Shown here one piece after another: positions 8,044 to 14,949 of a DNA stretch of 29,056 nt. The notes under the pieces were generated by a model. The model was not told where the DNA came from. It worked only from the letters and a program-made list of their open reading frames with translations, and did not search any database. The stretch lies in IMG/VR virus record IMGVR_UViG_3300027741_000206, positions 1 through 29,056 of that record; one strand, given 5' to 3'. This DNA is from a virus. A program made the position numbers and the translations under genes. How positions within the stretch are numbered: position 1 is the stretch's first letter; every line of letters starts with the position of its first letter.

Positions 8044-9330
8044 ATGTCAAATAACAAATTAATGGAAGCAGCTGCAGACATTCTTGCGGGAAGCAAGTCA
8101 AAAGCAGGCGCTATGCCAATGCAAAAATTACCAGGTGACGGCCATCATTCTGCTTTACTTGGTGGACCAACAAACAAGCCTTCTGAAGGCGAAGACCGTG
8201 TTGGCGAAGATCCTTACAAGGATTACGACATGAAACCAAATGGTGCTAAACAGACCAATCAGATTCCAAAAACTAAGCCTTCATCTGCATCTACTGCTAA
8301 CGTAAACAAGATGCAAGCAGGTGACGGCAAAACAACTTTAACACCTTCTACAAAAGTTGAAGAAGTTGAAAATTATTCTCTAGAAGAATTAGAAGAGTTT
8401 ATGGTTTCTGAAGACTTTGAACAACTTGATGAGTTATCAAAAAATACACTCAGGTCATATCTAAAAGGCAGTAGAGCTGAAAATCAAGGATCATTAGGAT
8501 CTGCCGGTCATATGTCAGATAAAGCTCGTAGTCTTGGTAGAACAGATGACCATAAAGATGATGGTAGATATGAAGGTGCTAAAGCAGCAAAGAAAAGATT
8601 AAACGCAATGAAAGAGGATGTTGAAGCTCTCTTTGCTGATGATTCTACCATCTCAGAAGAATTTAAATCTAAAGTTTCTACAATTTTTGAAGCTCGTGTC
8701 GAAGACCGTGTATCACAAATTGAAGAAGAAATCGAAACACGTTATGCAGGCATGCTTGAAGAAGCAGTCGAATCAGTTAAAGCTGACCTTACAGAAAAAG
8801 TTGACGATTATCTTTCATATGTTGTTGAACAATGGATGGAAGAAAACCAAATCGCAATCGAAACTGGTCTACGTGCAGAACTAACAGAAGACTTTATTGG
8901 TGGCTTGCGTAACCTATTCGCAGAACACTATATTGATGTTCCTGCCGAAAAGATTGACCTCGTTGATGAACTTGCTGGTAAAGTTGAAGAACTAGAAGGC
9001 AAACTTAACGAAGAAATCGAGCGTGGTGTATCATATGCTAAGGCATTAGTTGAATCACGTAAGAGTGAAATTGCTCGTGAAGTTACTGAAGGACTCACTG
9101 CCACTCAAGCTGAAAAAATCAAATCACTCGCAGAGGGTGTAGAATTCTCCACAGAGGACGAATACCAATCAAAGCTTGAAACAATCCGTGAAAATTACTT
9201 CCCATCTGGCACTAAGAAAGCCAATGCGTCACAACTACACGAACAGTTTGAAGAAGAGGACGAAAAGAAAGTCATTAATGACCCATTCGTTGCTGCTGTC
9301 TCACAAGCAATTTCTAAATCAAAATTTTAA
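8044..9330 (+). CDS. 22: Prohead scaffold core protein, gp22-like
   Basis: Major internal scaffold around which gp23 assembles, later proteolysed by gp21. The call rests on its position between 21 and 23 plus its character: 428 residues, mostly acidic helix and predicted coiled coil (about 190-390, many E-x-x-x-x-V/L repeats such as KVSTIFEARVEDRVSQIEEE). The C-terminus resembles T4-type gp22 (VINDPFVAAVSQAISKSKF). The N-terminal third is a low-complexity G/K/P/N-rich region. It is much longer than T4 gp22 (269 aa). Strong AAGGAG ribosome site; ATG chosen accordingly. Confidence 0.88.
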   Translation: MSNNKLMEAAADILAGSKSKAGAMPMQKLPGDGHHSALLGGPTNKPSEGEDRVGEDPYKDYDMKPNGAKQTNQIPKTKPSSASTANVNKMQAGDGKTTLTPSTKVEEVENYSLEELEEFMVSEDFEQLDELSKNTLRSYLKGSRAENQGSLGSAGHMSDKARSLGRTDDHKDDGRYEGAKAAKKRLNAMKEDVEALFADDSTISEEFKSKVSTIFEARVEDRVSQIEEEIETRYAGMLEEAVESVKADLTEKVDDYLSYVVEQWMEENQIAIETGLRAELTEDFIGGLRNLFAEHYIDVPAEKIDLVDELAGKVEELEGKLNEEIERGVSYAKALVESRKSEIAREVTEGLTATQAEKIKSLAEGVEFSTEDEYQSKLETIRENYFPSGTKKANASQLHEQFEEEDEKKVINDPFVAAVSQAISKSKF

Positions 9331-9354
9331 TTTAAACCCCTAGGAGATAAAAAA

Positions 9355-10683
9355 ATGTATTTGTCCGAAGACCTACAAAGAAAATGGGAAGGCGTATTAG
9401 ACCACGTTGACCTCCCAAAAATTAATGACCCATACAAACGTGCGGTTACTGCTGTTGTTTTAGAAAATCAAGCAACAGAAATGATGAAATCAGGAATGAT
9501 TAACGAAGCTGTGCCAACTAACTCTGCTGGTACAGGCGGTTTCGGTGGTGGTGCAACTGCAGCAGGTCCTGTTGCCGGTTTCGACCCAATCTTAATCAGT
9601 TTGGTTCGCCGTTCATTACCTAACTTGATTGCATACGATATCTGCGGTGTTCAACCAATGACAGGTCCAACAGGCTTGATTTTTGCAATGCGTTCAGTTT
9701 ATGGTTCACAAACACAATCAACAAGTAACGAAGCATTCTACAACGAAGCTAATACTGCTTTCTCTGGTGGTGCAACACAGACTCAAGGTACTCTTGCTGC
9801 TGGTCTTGGTGGTTCTACTAGCAACACTTTTGCGAACACAATCTTCTCTAACTCTCAGCCATATTTGACTGCAGCAGGCGAAGATAATCCGTTCCGTGAA
9901 ATGGGTTTCTCAATTGAGAAAGTTACAGTAACTGCTAACACACGTGCTCTAAAAGCAGAATACTCAATCGAACTTGCACAAGACTTGAAAGCAGTTCACG
10001 GTTTAGATGCAGAAACAGAATTGTCAAACATTCTTTCTGCTGAAATTCTTGCTGAGATTAACCGTGAAGTTGTTCGTACAATCTACGGTACTGCTGTTAC
10101 AGGCGCACAAATCGGTACTACAACTGTTGGTACATTCGACTTAGACACTGACTCTAACGGTCGTTGGATGGTTGAAAAAGTTAAAGGTCTTGCATTCCAG
10201 ATTGAACGTGAAGCTAACGCAATTGCTAAAGCTACACGTCGTGGTAAAGGTAATATCATGATTTGTTCTTCAGATGTTGCATCTGCATTGGCAATGGCTG
10301 GTATCCTTGACTACAACTCTGCATTGACTTCTCAAGTTAACTTGACTGTTGATGATACAGGCAATACATTTGCTGGTACATTGTTCGGTCGTATCAAAGT
10401 TTACATTGATCCATATTTCATTGCAACTGGTACATCTGAGTTTGCCGTTATCGGTTACAAAGGTACTAACGCATATGATGCTGGTCTATTCTATTGCCCT
10501 TACGTTCCTCTACAAATGGTTCGTGCAGTTGATACAACAACATTCCAACCAAAAATTGGTTTCAAGACTCGTTACGGCATGGTTGCTAACCCATTTGCAC
10601 AAGGCACAACACAAGGTGTTGGTAAATTTGCAGTATTGACAAACAACTACTATCGTGCGTTTGTTGTTAAGAACATCATGTAA
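9355..10683 (+). CDS. 23: Major capsid protein, gp23-like
   Basis: Precursor of the main hexamer-forming HK97-fold capsid subunit. It has 442 residues against 521 in T4. Clear T4 blocks are LVRRSLPNLIAYDICGVQPM, TGLIFAMRSVYG, LKAEYSIELAQDLKAVHG, ILAEINREVVRTI, IGYKGTNAYDAGLFYCPYV and FKTRYGMVANPFAQG. Most of the length difference is in the region corresponding to the T4 insertion domain. Residues 49-51 are I-N-E, fitting the gp21 consensus (I/L-x-E), so cleavage after Glu51 is likely and would release a 51-residue propeptide. Strong TAGGAG ribosome site. A terminator follows directly. No gene 24 vertex paralogue is seen nearby. Confidence 0.97.
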   Translation: MYLSEDLQRKWEGVLDHVDLPKINDPYKRAVTAVVLENQATEMMKSGMINEAVPTNSAGTGGFGGGATAAGPVAGFDPILISLVRRSLPNLIAYDICGVQPMTGPTGLIFAMRSVYGSQTQSTSNEAFYNEANTAFSGGATQTQGTLAAGLGGSTSNTFANTIFSNSQPYLTAAGEDNPFREMGFSIEKVTVTANTRALKAEYSIELAQDLKAVHGLDAETELSNILSAEILAEINREVVRTIYGTAVTGAQIGTTTVGTFDLDTDSNGRWMVEKVKGLAFQIEREANAIAKATRRGKGNIMICSSDVASALAMAGILDYNSALTSQVNLTVDDTGNTFAGTLFGRIKVYIDPYFIATGTSEFAVIGYKGTNAYDAGLFYCPYVPLQMVRAVDTTTFQPKIGFKTRYGMVANPFAQGTTQGVGKFAVLTNNYYRAFVVKNIM

Positions 10684-10706
10684 TAAACCCCACTAAGAGG
10701 GTACTT

Positions 10707-10738
10707 AAAAGAGGAGTAGAAATACTCCTCTTTTTTTT
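10707..10738 (+). terminator. Rho-independent terminator after gene 23
   Basis: A perfect 8-bp stem (10711-10718 GAGGAGTA with 10723-10730 TACTCCTC) closes a GAAA tetraloop. It can extend by four A-T pairs and ends in a run of eight T. This is a strong terminator for the capsid transcript, placed just ahead of the next late promoter. Confidence 0.95.
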
Positions 10739-10741
10739 CTT

Positions 10742-10749
10742 TATAAATA
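10742..10749 (+). promoter_or_regulatory. Late promoter immediately ahead of the second tube-like gene (TATAAATA)
   Basis: Exact late octamer, separated from the downstream ATG at 10755 by only 5 bases. With T4 spacing (octamer at -13 to -6) the first transcribed base would be the A of that ATG. It sits at the tail of the gene 23 terminator, so it restarts transcription just after the stop. Confidence 0.8.
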
Positions 10750-10754
10750 CCAAT

Positions 10755-11294
10755 ATGAGCGCACTAGATAGAAACCCAACAAATCCAAACGTACTACAAC
10801 CGAATAAATTCATATTGAATTTTGCTCGGGCTCCAAGTATGCAATATTTTTGTCAGTCTGTAGGTATACCTGGTATTGCATTATCAGAAGTACCACAAAA
10901 CACTCCATTCGTTGACGTATATGTTCCTGGTGAAAAGGCTATATACGATATGCTGAGTGTTACGTTTTTGATTGATGAAGAATTAAAAGCATGGACTGAA
11001 ATGCATGACTGGATTCGTGCGATGACTTTCCCTACAAACTTTGATGAGTATAAAAATTTAGGTAGACTCAATAGAATTGCCAGTGCAACACAATCACCTA
11101 AGCCACAATACTCTGACGCTTCAATTACTGTATTGTCTTCATCTAATACGCCGTACTTTAAGTTTAAATTTTACGATTGTTTCCCAACATCGGTATCTCA
11201 ATTCATTTTGAGTGCTACCGATAGTCCAGATACTACCATGAGTGCCGATGCCACTTTTAGATTCAGTTATTTTGACATAGAAAAATTGTTTTAA
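10755..11294 (+). CDS. Second tail-tube-like protein (gp19/gp54-type fold)
   Basis: The protein has 179 residues and shares the layout of gp19 encoded at 3226: PNKFILNFARAP strand, CQSVGIPGIALSEV (compare CKTAQLPGSTLG), a D/G-E turn, LSVTFLIDEELKAW (compare WTITVINDEDF) followed by a W-I/M helix, and a C-terminal FRFSYFDIEKLF strand. Proteins of this type form tube-initiating or tube-capping rings (T4 gp54 has a gp19-like fold, and gp3 is the tube terminator of similar size), so a tail-completion or tube-end role is likely. I cannot decide which. No ribosome site precedes the ATG; see the late promoter at 10742. Confidence 0.82.
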   Translation: MSALDRNPTNPNVLQPNKFILNFARAPSMQYFCQSVGIPGIALSEVPQNTPFVDVYVPGEKAIYDMLSVTFLIDEELKAWTEMHDWIRAMTFPTNFDEYKNLGRLNRIASATQSPKPQYSDASITVLSSSNTPYFKFKFYDCFPTSVSQFILSATDSPDTTMSADATFRFSYFDIEKLF

Positions 11295-11318
11295 AAAGGC
11301 TTGACAGGCATCCTTTTT
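11293..11318 (+). terminator. Weak terminator-like hairpin before uvsY
   Basis: AAAAAGG (11293-11299) pairs with CCTTTTT (11312-11318); only two G-C pairs, with the 3' arm itself forming the T tract. Its loop contains the TTGACA element of the uvsY promoter. It may end the preceding transcript inefficiently. Confidence 0.4.
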
Positions 11319-11329
11319 TAGTGTATCCT
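11301..11329 (+). promoter_or_regulatory. Sigma70-type early promoter for uvsY
   Basis: TTGACA (11301-11306), 17-base spacer, TATCCT (11324-11329). Start expected near 11336, with the ribosome site AGGAGGA just before the ATG at 11353. A late-like TGTAAATA at 11331-11338 overlaps the start region and could add late expression, but this is weaker. Confidence 0.75.
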
Positions 11330-11352
11330 ATGTAAATAGGAGGATTTTAATT

Positions 11353-11787
11353 ATGAAACAGCTTGATGATTTATTAGAAATGTGGCGTGCCGATTCTGTC
11401 ATTGATAGAACAGAACCAGGTAAAGCACTTATCAACATCCCACAACTACACAGTAAGTATTTGAATATTCTTTCAAGGCATCGTTTGCTTTCAAAAGAAG
11501 CTGAATTCAAGTTTAACAAGATGAAGAAGTTGAAATGGGAATACTACACAGGTAAGTTAGACAAAGACCAACTAGAAAAACATGGATGGGAGCCATTTCC
11601 ATTTGTGCTCAAATCCGACATTACTACATACTTAGAGAGTGATGATGATATCAACAAGTACATTGCTCAAAAAATAGTACATGATGAAATTGTGGATGTA
11701 TGCCAAAGCATATTAAAAGAATTGAACAGCAGGACCTTCCAACTTAGAGACTTTATTGCCTGGGAGCGGTTTATTCAAGGTGTTTAA
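11353..11787 (+). CDS. uvsY: UvsY recombination mediator
   Basis: Loads the UvsX recombinase onto gp32-coated single-stranded DNA during recombination-dependent replication. The protein has 144 residues (T4 UvsY 137). It aligns along its length with T4 UvsY: an N-terminal LDDLLEMWRADSVIDRTEP (T4 LEDLQEELKKDVFIDSTKL), a central KKLKWEYYTGK (T4 ALKARLDYYSGR) and a C-terminal LNSRTFQLRDFIAWERFIQG (T4 IKSRGFAIKHIQDMRAFEAG). Excellent AGGAGGA ribosome site. In T4 uvsY follows uvsW; here it precedes it and an endonuclease gene separates the two. The early-type promoter suggests expression at the start of DNA replication. Confidence 0.92.
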   Translation: MKQLDDLLEMWRADSVIDRTEPGKALINIPQLHSKYLNILSRHRLLSKEAEFKFNKMKKLKWEYYTGKLDKDQLEKHGWEPFPFVLKSDITTYLESDDDINKYIAQKIVHDEIVDVCQSILKELNSRTFQLRDFIAWERFIQGV

Positions 11788-11814
11788 CATAGAATGTTAA
11801 ATAATCATTTTTTA
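11783..11814 (+). terminator. AT-rich hairpin with T tract after uvsY
   Basis: TTTAACAT (11783-11790) and ATGTTAAA (11794-11801) form an 8-bp stem with a 3-base loop, overlapping the uvsY stop codon. TAATCA and a T run follow. The stem is low in G-C, so termination may be partial; it could separate early uvsY mRNA from the endonuclease gene. Confidence 0.5.
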
Positions 11815-11820
11815 TAAATA
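11813..11820 (+). promoter_or_regulatory. Late promoter of the HNH endonuclease gene (TATAAATA)
   Basis: Exact late octamer. The predicted start near 11826 leaves a 13-base leader with ATAGGAG before the ATG at 11839. A private late promoter is a common feature of free-standing homing endonuclease genes in T4. Confidence 0.8.
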
Positions 11821-11838
11821 AAGACATAGGAGAAAAAT

Positions 11839-12393
11839 ATGTCTAATTATAGAAAAATTTGTCAAAAATATTATGGATACACAAAAGAACAAATGATTGG
11901 TATGGATGTTCATCATATTGATGGTAATAAAAATAATAATGAACCATCAAATTTATTACTTGTTACTCCAGAACAACATAAAGAAATACATCAAAATGAT
12001 TTTGTTATGTGGGCTAGAACAGGTTCTAAATTAGGAAATGAAGCATTTATTAAAAGATTAAAAGAAAAGGGTCCAACCGAAAAAGAACTAGCTCACAGAG
12101 AAAAAATGGCAATACTTAGAAAAAAAGGATTGCATAGAGTTCCACATAGTGAAGAATCAAAAAAGTTAATTGGTGAAAAAACAAAAGAAAGATTAAAAGA
12201 TAAAACAAAACATCCTTTATGGGGTAAAACAACTTATAATGTAACATCACCAGACGGAGAAAATTTTATTATATCTGGTGGATGGAAACAATGGTGTATT
12301 GATAGAGGATTAAATTCTTCAAATATGTTAAAAGTTGCAAAAGGTGAACGAAAACATTGTAAAGGTTGGAAAGCAAAAATTATTAATGAGTGA
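11839..12393 (+). CDS. Free-standing HNH homing endonuclease
   Basis: The protein has 184 residues in three visible parts. The HNH core (about 20-55) has DVHHIDGNKNNNEPSNL and LVTPEQHKEIH. A NUMOD3-like DNA-contact segment (about 110-135) has SEESKKLIGEKTKERLKD and HPLWGKT. A C-terminal helix-turn-helix-like module (about 155-180) has WCIDRGLNSSNMLKVAKGE. This build is that of phage-borne mobile endonucleases that cut a related allele and spread by repair. The gene lies between uvsY and uvsW, is visibly more AT-rich than its neighbours, and has its own late promoter. Its last two codons and stop (AATGAGTGA) contain the uvsW start codon. The target is probably the uninserted uvsY-uvsW junction (inference). 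Confidence 0.93.
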   Translation: MSNYRKICQKYYGYTKEQMIGMDVHHIDGNKNNNEPSNLLLVTPEQHKEIHQNDFVMWARTGSKLGNEAFIKRLKEKGPTEKELAHREKMAILRKKGLHRVPHSEESKKLIGEKTKERLKDKTKHPLWGKTTYNVTSPDGENFIISGGWKQWCIDRGLNSSNMLKVAKGERKHCKGWKAKIINE

Positions 12394-13849
12394 TATTATA
12401 TTACATAAATTGAATGAAGCATTTATAAAATTTGAATGTGAAAAAGCATTAGCTCAAGAACTTTCTATATATTTTGAATTTTATGTTCCAGGTTTTCAAT
12501 TTACTCCTGCATACAAATCAAGAGTATGGGATGGTAAAATTAGGCTTGCAGACCTAAGAAACTTTACCATCTATCACGGTCTTGTTCCATACATTGAAAC
12601 ATTTTGTAAAGAACGTGACTACAAATTAGAGATTGACCCTGATGTTAATTGTACAGAAAATTATTCTGTTGTTGAGGCAGAACAATTCATATCGACATTA
12701 AATATTCCTCTTGAAGTAAGAGACTATCAATTAAAGTCATTTGTACATGCGGTTCGTAATAGACGAATCTTATTGTTGTCACCTACTGCATCAGGTAAAT
12801 CACTAATCATTTATTTGATACTTCGTTATCTACAAGTTAATTGTAAAAGAGGTTTGTTGATTGTGCCTACAACATCTTTAGTTGAACAAATGTATAAAGA
12901 CTTTAGTGACTATGGTTATGATTCAGACCAATACTGCCATCGCCAATATTCTGGTAAAGAGAAACACACAAACAAGTTTCTAACGATTACTACATGGCAA
13001 TCAATTTACAAAAACGACAAAGACTACTTTGAGCAATTTGACTTTGTTCTTGGTGATGAGGCACATCAATTCAAAGCCAAATCACTGACGACTATTCTAT
13101 CTGGTTGTTCTAATGCCAAGTATCGTATTGGTACAACAGGTACACTTGATGGTACACAGACACATAAACTTGTACTTGAAGGTTTGTTTGGTCCTGTTTA
13201 CAGAGCAACATCTACCGCAGAGTTAATGGAAAAAGGTCAACTTGCTGCATTTAAGATTAAGTGTTTGATTCTGAAATACGATGATGCAATATGTAAACAA
13301 GCTAAGTCATGGGACTATAATACAGAACTTGAATACATAGTTAAAAACAAACAAAGAAATGAATTCATTAAAAACTTGGTGTTGTCTTTAAAAGGTAATA
13401 CACTTGTCTTGTTTCAATTCGTTGAGAAACACGGCAAAGATTTACATGCACTGATTAAAGAGAATACCAAAAATAGACATGTGTTCTTTGTATACGGCGA
13501 CACAGATGTTGATGTTAGAGAATCGGTTCGTGCAATTACTGAAAAAGAAAAAGATGCAATTATTGTGGCATCTTATGGCACTTTTAGTACTGGCGTTAAC
13601 ATTCGCAACCTACACAACATCATCTTTGCTTCTCCCTCTAAGTCTCGTATTCGGAACTTGCAGTCAATCGGTAGGGGTTTAAGATTAGGTGATAACAAGG
13701 AAGAGGCCGTTCTCTTTGACATAGCGGATGATTTTAGAATAGGCAAATATACCAATTACACGTTGCATCATTTCGTGGAACGTGTTAAAATATACGATGA
13801 TGAAAAATTCAATTACAAATTCTACAATATCAACCTCAAACATGAATGA
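12386..13849 (+). CDS. uvsW: UvsW helicase
   Basis: SF2 RNA/DNA helicase that unwinds R-loops and branched intermediates and drives the switch from origin- to recombination-dependent replication in T4. The protein has 487 residues. Motifs: YKSRVWDGKIRL (N-terminal substrate domain, T4 FRYGNWDGRIRL), Walker A SPTASGKS with Lys138, GDEAH (Asp224-His227), GTTGTLDG, VASYGTFSTGVNIRNLHN and QSIGRGLR. It ends with DDEKFNYKFYNINL, closely matching T4. An in-frame upstream start at 12335 lies inside the endonuclease gene; I choose the ATG at 12386 because conserved sequence begins there. It has no good ribosome site of its own and overlaps the endonuclease stop by 8 bases, so translation is probably coupled. 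Confidence 0.95.
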   Translation: MSDIILHKLNEAFIKFECEKALAQELSIYFEFYVPGFQFTPAYKSRVWDGKIRLADLRNFTIYHGLVPYIETFCKERDYKLEIDPDVNCTENYSVVEAEQFISTLNIPLEVRDYQLKSFVHAVRNRRILLLSPTASGKSLIIYLILRYLQVNCKRGLLIVPTTSLVEQMYKDFSDYGYDSDQYCHRQYSGKEKHTNKFLTITTWQSIYKNDKDYFEQFDFVLGDEAHQFKAKSLTTILSGCSNAKYRIGTTGTLDGTQTHKLVLEGLFGPVYRATSTAELMEKGQLAAFKIKCLILKYDDAICKQAKSWDYNTELEYIVKNKQRNEFIKNLVLSLKGNTLVLFQFVEKHGKDLHALIKENTKNRHVFFVYGDTDVDVRESVRAITEKEKDAIIVASYGTFSTGVNIRNLHNIIFASPSKSRIRNLQSIGRGLRLGDNKEEAVLFDIADDFRIGKYTNYTLHHFVERVKIYDDEKFNYKFYNINLKHE

Positions 13850-14291
13850 TTTAATCCAAGGCGTTAAGATAGTCCGTTTGCAAAGCGGAGAAGACATTAT
13901 TGCAAGTATAATAGAAGATGATGAATCAGATATGGTTATGTTGAATAATCCTATGCATCTTATCTTTAAAAGAACTTCTCAAGGTTCAATGATGGTTATG
14001 TTACCGTGGTTACCTATTGAGTTGATTAAAGATAATACAGCTACGATTTATTCCTCTGACATTCTTACCATGGTAGACCCAAAAGATGCCCTCATTGAGT
14101 ATTACGGTAATATGATTAATACGGAACAGTTGAAGAATCTGAGTGATGACACCCTCGTTAATAACTTGAAAGAAGCTATTCACGATAATGAGGATGATGA
14201 GTTTGATATTGAGGAAGAGAACGAAGAACGCCTAACTAAAGAAGAATCAATCGAAGTCTTCAATCGGAAGAGAAGCAACAGGTTACATTAA
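13842..14291 (+). CDS. Sm-like (LSm-type) small protein
   Basis: The protein has 149 residues with the ATG at 13842 overlapping the uvsW stop by 8 bases; a longer in-frame start upstream lies within uvsW and is not conserved-looking. The N-terminal 80 residues look like an Sm-fold beta barrel: a short helix then GVKIVRLQSGEDIIASIIED (strands 1-2, with the G-x-D/E-x-x-x-x pattern), DMVMLNNPMHLIF, MMVMLPWLP and ATIYSSDILTMVDP. The C-terminal 60 residues are helical and highly acidic (DNEDDEFDIEEENEER). An Sm-like protein of apparent cyanophage origin has been described structurally, and this may be its relative. Role unknown; RNA binding is possible by analogy with Hfq but not shown. Confidence 0.62.
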   Translation: MNDLIQGVKIVRLQSGEDIIASIIEDDESDMVMLNNPMHLIFKRTSQGSMMVMLPWLPIELIKDNTATIYSSDILTMVDPKDALIEYYGNMINTEQLKNLSDDTLVNNLKEAIHDNEDDEFDIEEENEERLTKEESIEVFNRKRSNRLH

Positions 14292-14364
14292 TCATTAACA
14301 TCAAACGGAACACCGAGAGTATATAACATGTCAAGCAGTTTGTCAATAGAGAAAAAGGGTATAT

Positions 14365-14928
14365 ATGAGTGAGAAGAAACCAAAACATTATGTGAACAAT
14401 GCCGATTTTTTAGAGGCTCTAATAGAGTACAAGAAAAATTGTGTGGTTGCCAAACAAGAGGGTAAACAGGACCCACAGATTCCAAATTACATTGGGGAAT
14501 GTTTCCTGAAGATTGCAGAACACCTGTCTCGCAAGCCTAACTTCTTTTCATATTCCTTCCGTGATGAAATGATATCAGATGGTATTGAAAACTGCCTAAT
14601 GTACTTTCGTAACTTTGATCCAGACAAGTCAAAGAACCCATTTGCATACTTTACCCAAATCATTTACTTTGCCTTTCTACGCCGTATTATGAAAGAGAAG
14701 AAACAACTCTATGTTAAGTACAAGGCAACAGAACAATTCGGTATACTTGATGAATTTGAAATGTATGAAGATTCGGATGGCAACATGAAACAGTTCCAAT
14801 TATATGACAACATTTCCGAATTCATTCAAAATTTTGAAAACAATAAGAAAAAGAAAAAGGATGGCAAGTCTAAAGGCCTAGAAAAATTTATTGAAGAATT
14901 GCCTGAAAAACCATTGACAAATATCTAA
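14365..14928 (+). CDS. 55: Late-transcription sigma factor, gp55-like
   Basis: Small sigma-family protein that directs host RNA polymerase to late promoters together with the sliding clamp and gp33. The protein has 187 residues (T4 gp55 185). It begins KKPKHYVNNADFLEALIEYK, contains the sigma region 2-like core RDEMISDGIENCLMYFRNFDPDKSKNPFAYFTQIIYFAFLRRI, and ends with a short hydrophobic-containing tail (GLEKFIEELPEKPL) of the type that contacts the sliding clamp or the beta flap. Start at 14365 follows a GGGTATAT stretch; the ribosome site is weak. The presence of this gene agrees with the TATAAATA-type promoters in the window. The last codons contain the -35 element of the next promoter. 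Confidence 0.93.
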   Translation: MSEKKPKHYVNNADFLEALIEYKKNCVVAKQEGKQDPQIPNYIGECFLKIAEHLSRKPNFFSYSFRDEMISDGIENCLMYFRNFDPDKSKNPFAYFTQIIYFAFLRRIMKEKKQLYVKYKATEQFGILDEFEMYEDSDGNMKQFQLYDNISEFIQNFENNKKKKKDGKSKGLEKFIEELPEKPLTNI

Positions 14929-14942
14929 ACTTGTGTTACGAT
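14914..14942 (+). promoter_or_regulatory. Sigma70-type extended -10 promoter for the 47-46-def operon
   Basis: TTGACA (14914-14919), 17-base spacer ending in TGT, TACGAT (14937-14942). The -35 lies inside the last codons of gene 55. Expected start is at about 14948-14950, essentially at the ATG of gene 47 (14950). Confidence 0.75.
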
Positions 14943-14949
14943 GTAGATT

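Noticed and set aside
12335-12385. Upstream start for uvsW
   Set aside because: It is inside the endonuclease gene and adds residues without similarity to UvsW.
13782-13841. Upstream start for the Sm-like gene
   Set aside because: It lies within uvsW; the ATG at 13842 fits the 8-base overlap pattern and the start of the barrel.
14288-14485. Minus-strand frame covering the gap before gene 55, ending in a protein-like IDKLLDMLYTLGVPF
   Set aside because: It would be the only minus-strand gene, has no ribosome site or promoter, and most of it is antisense to gp55; the protein-like end may be a decayed remnant, but there is too little to call.
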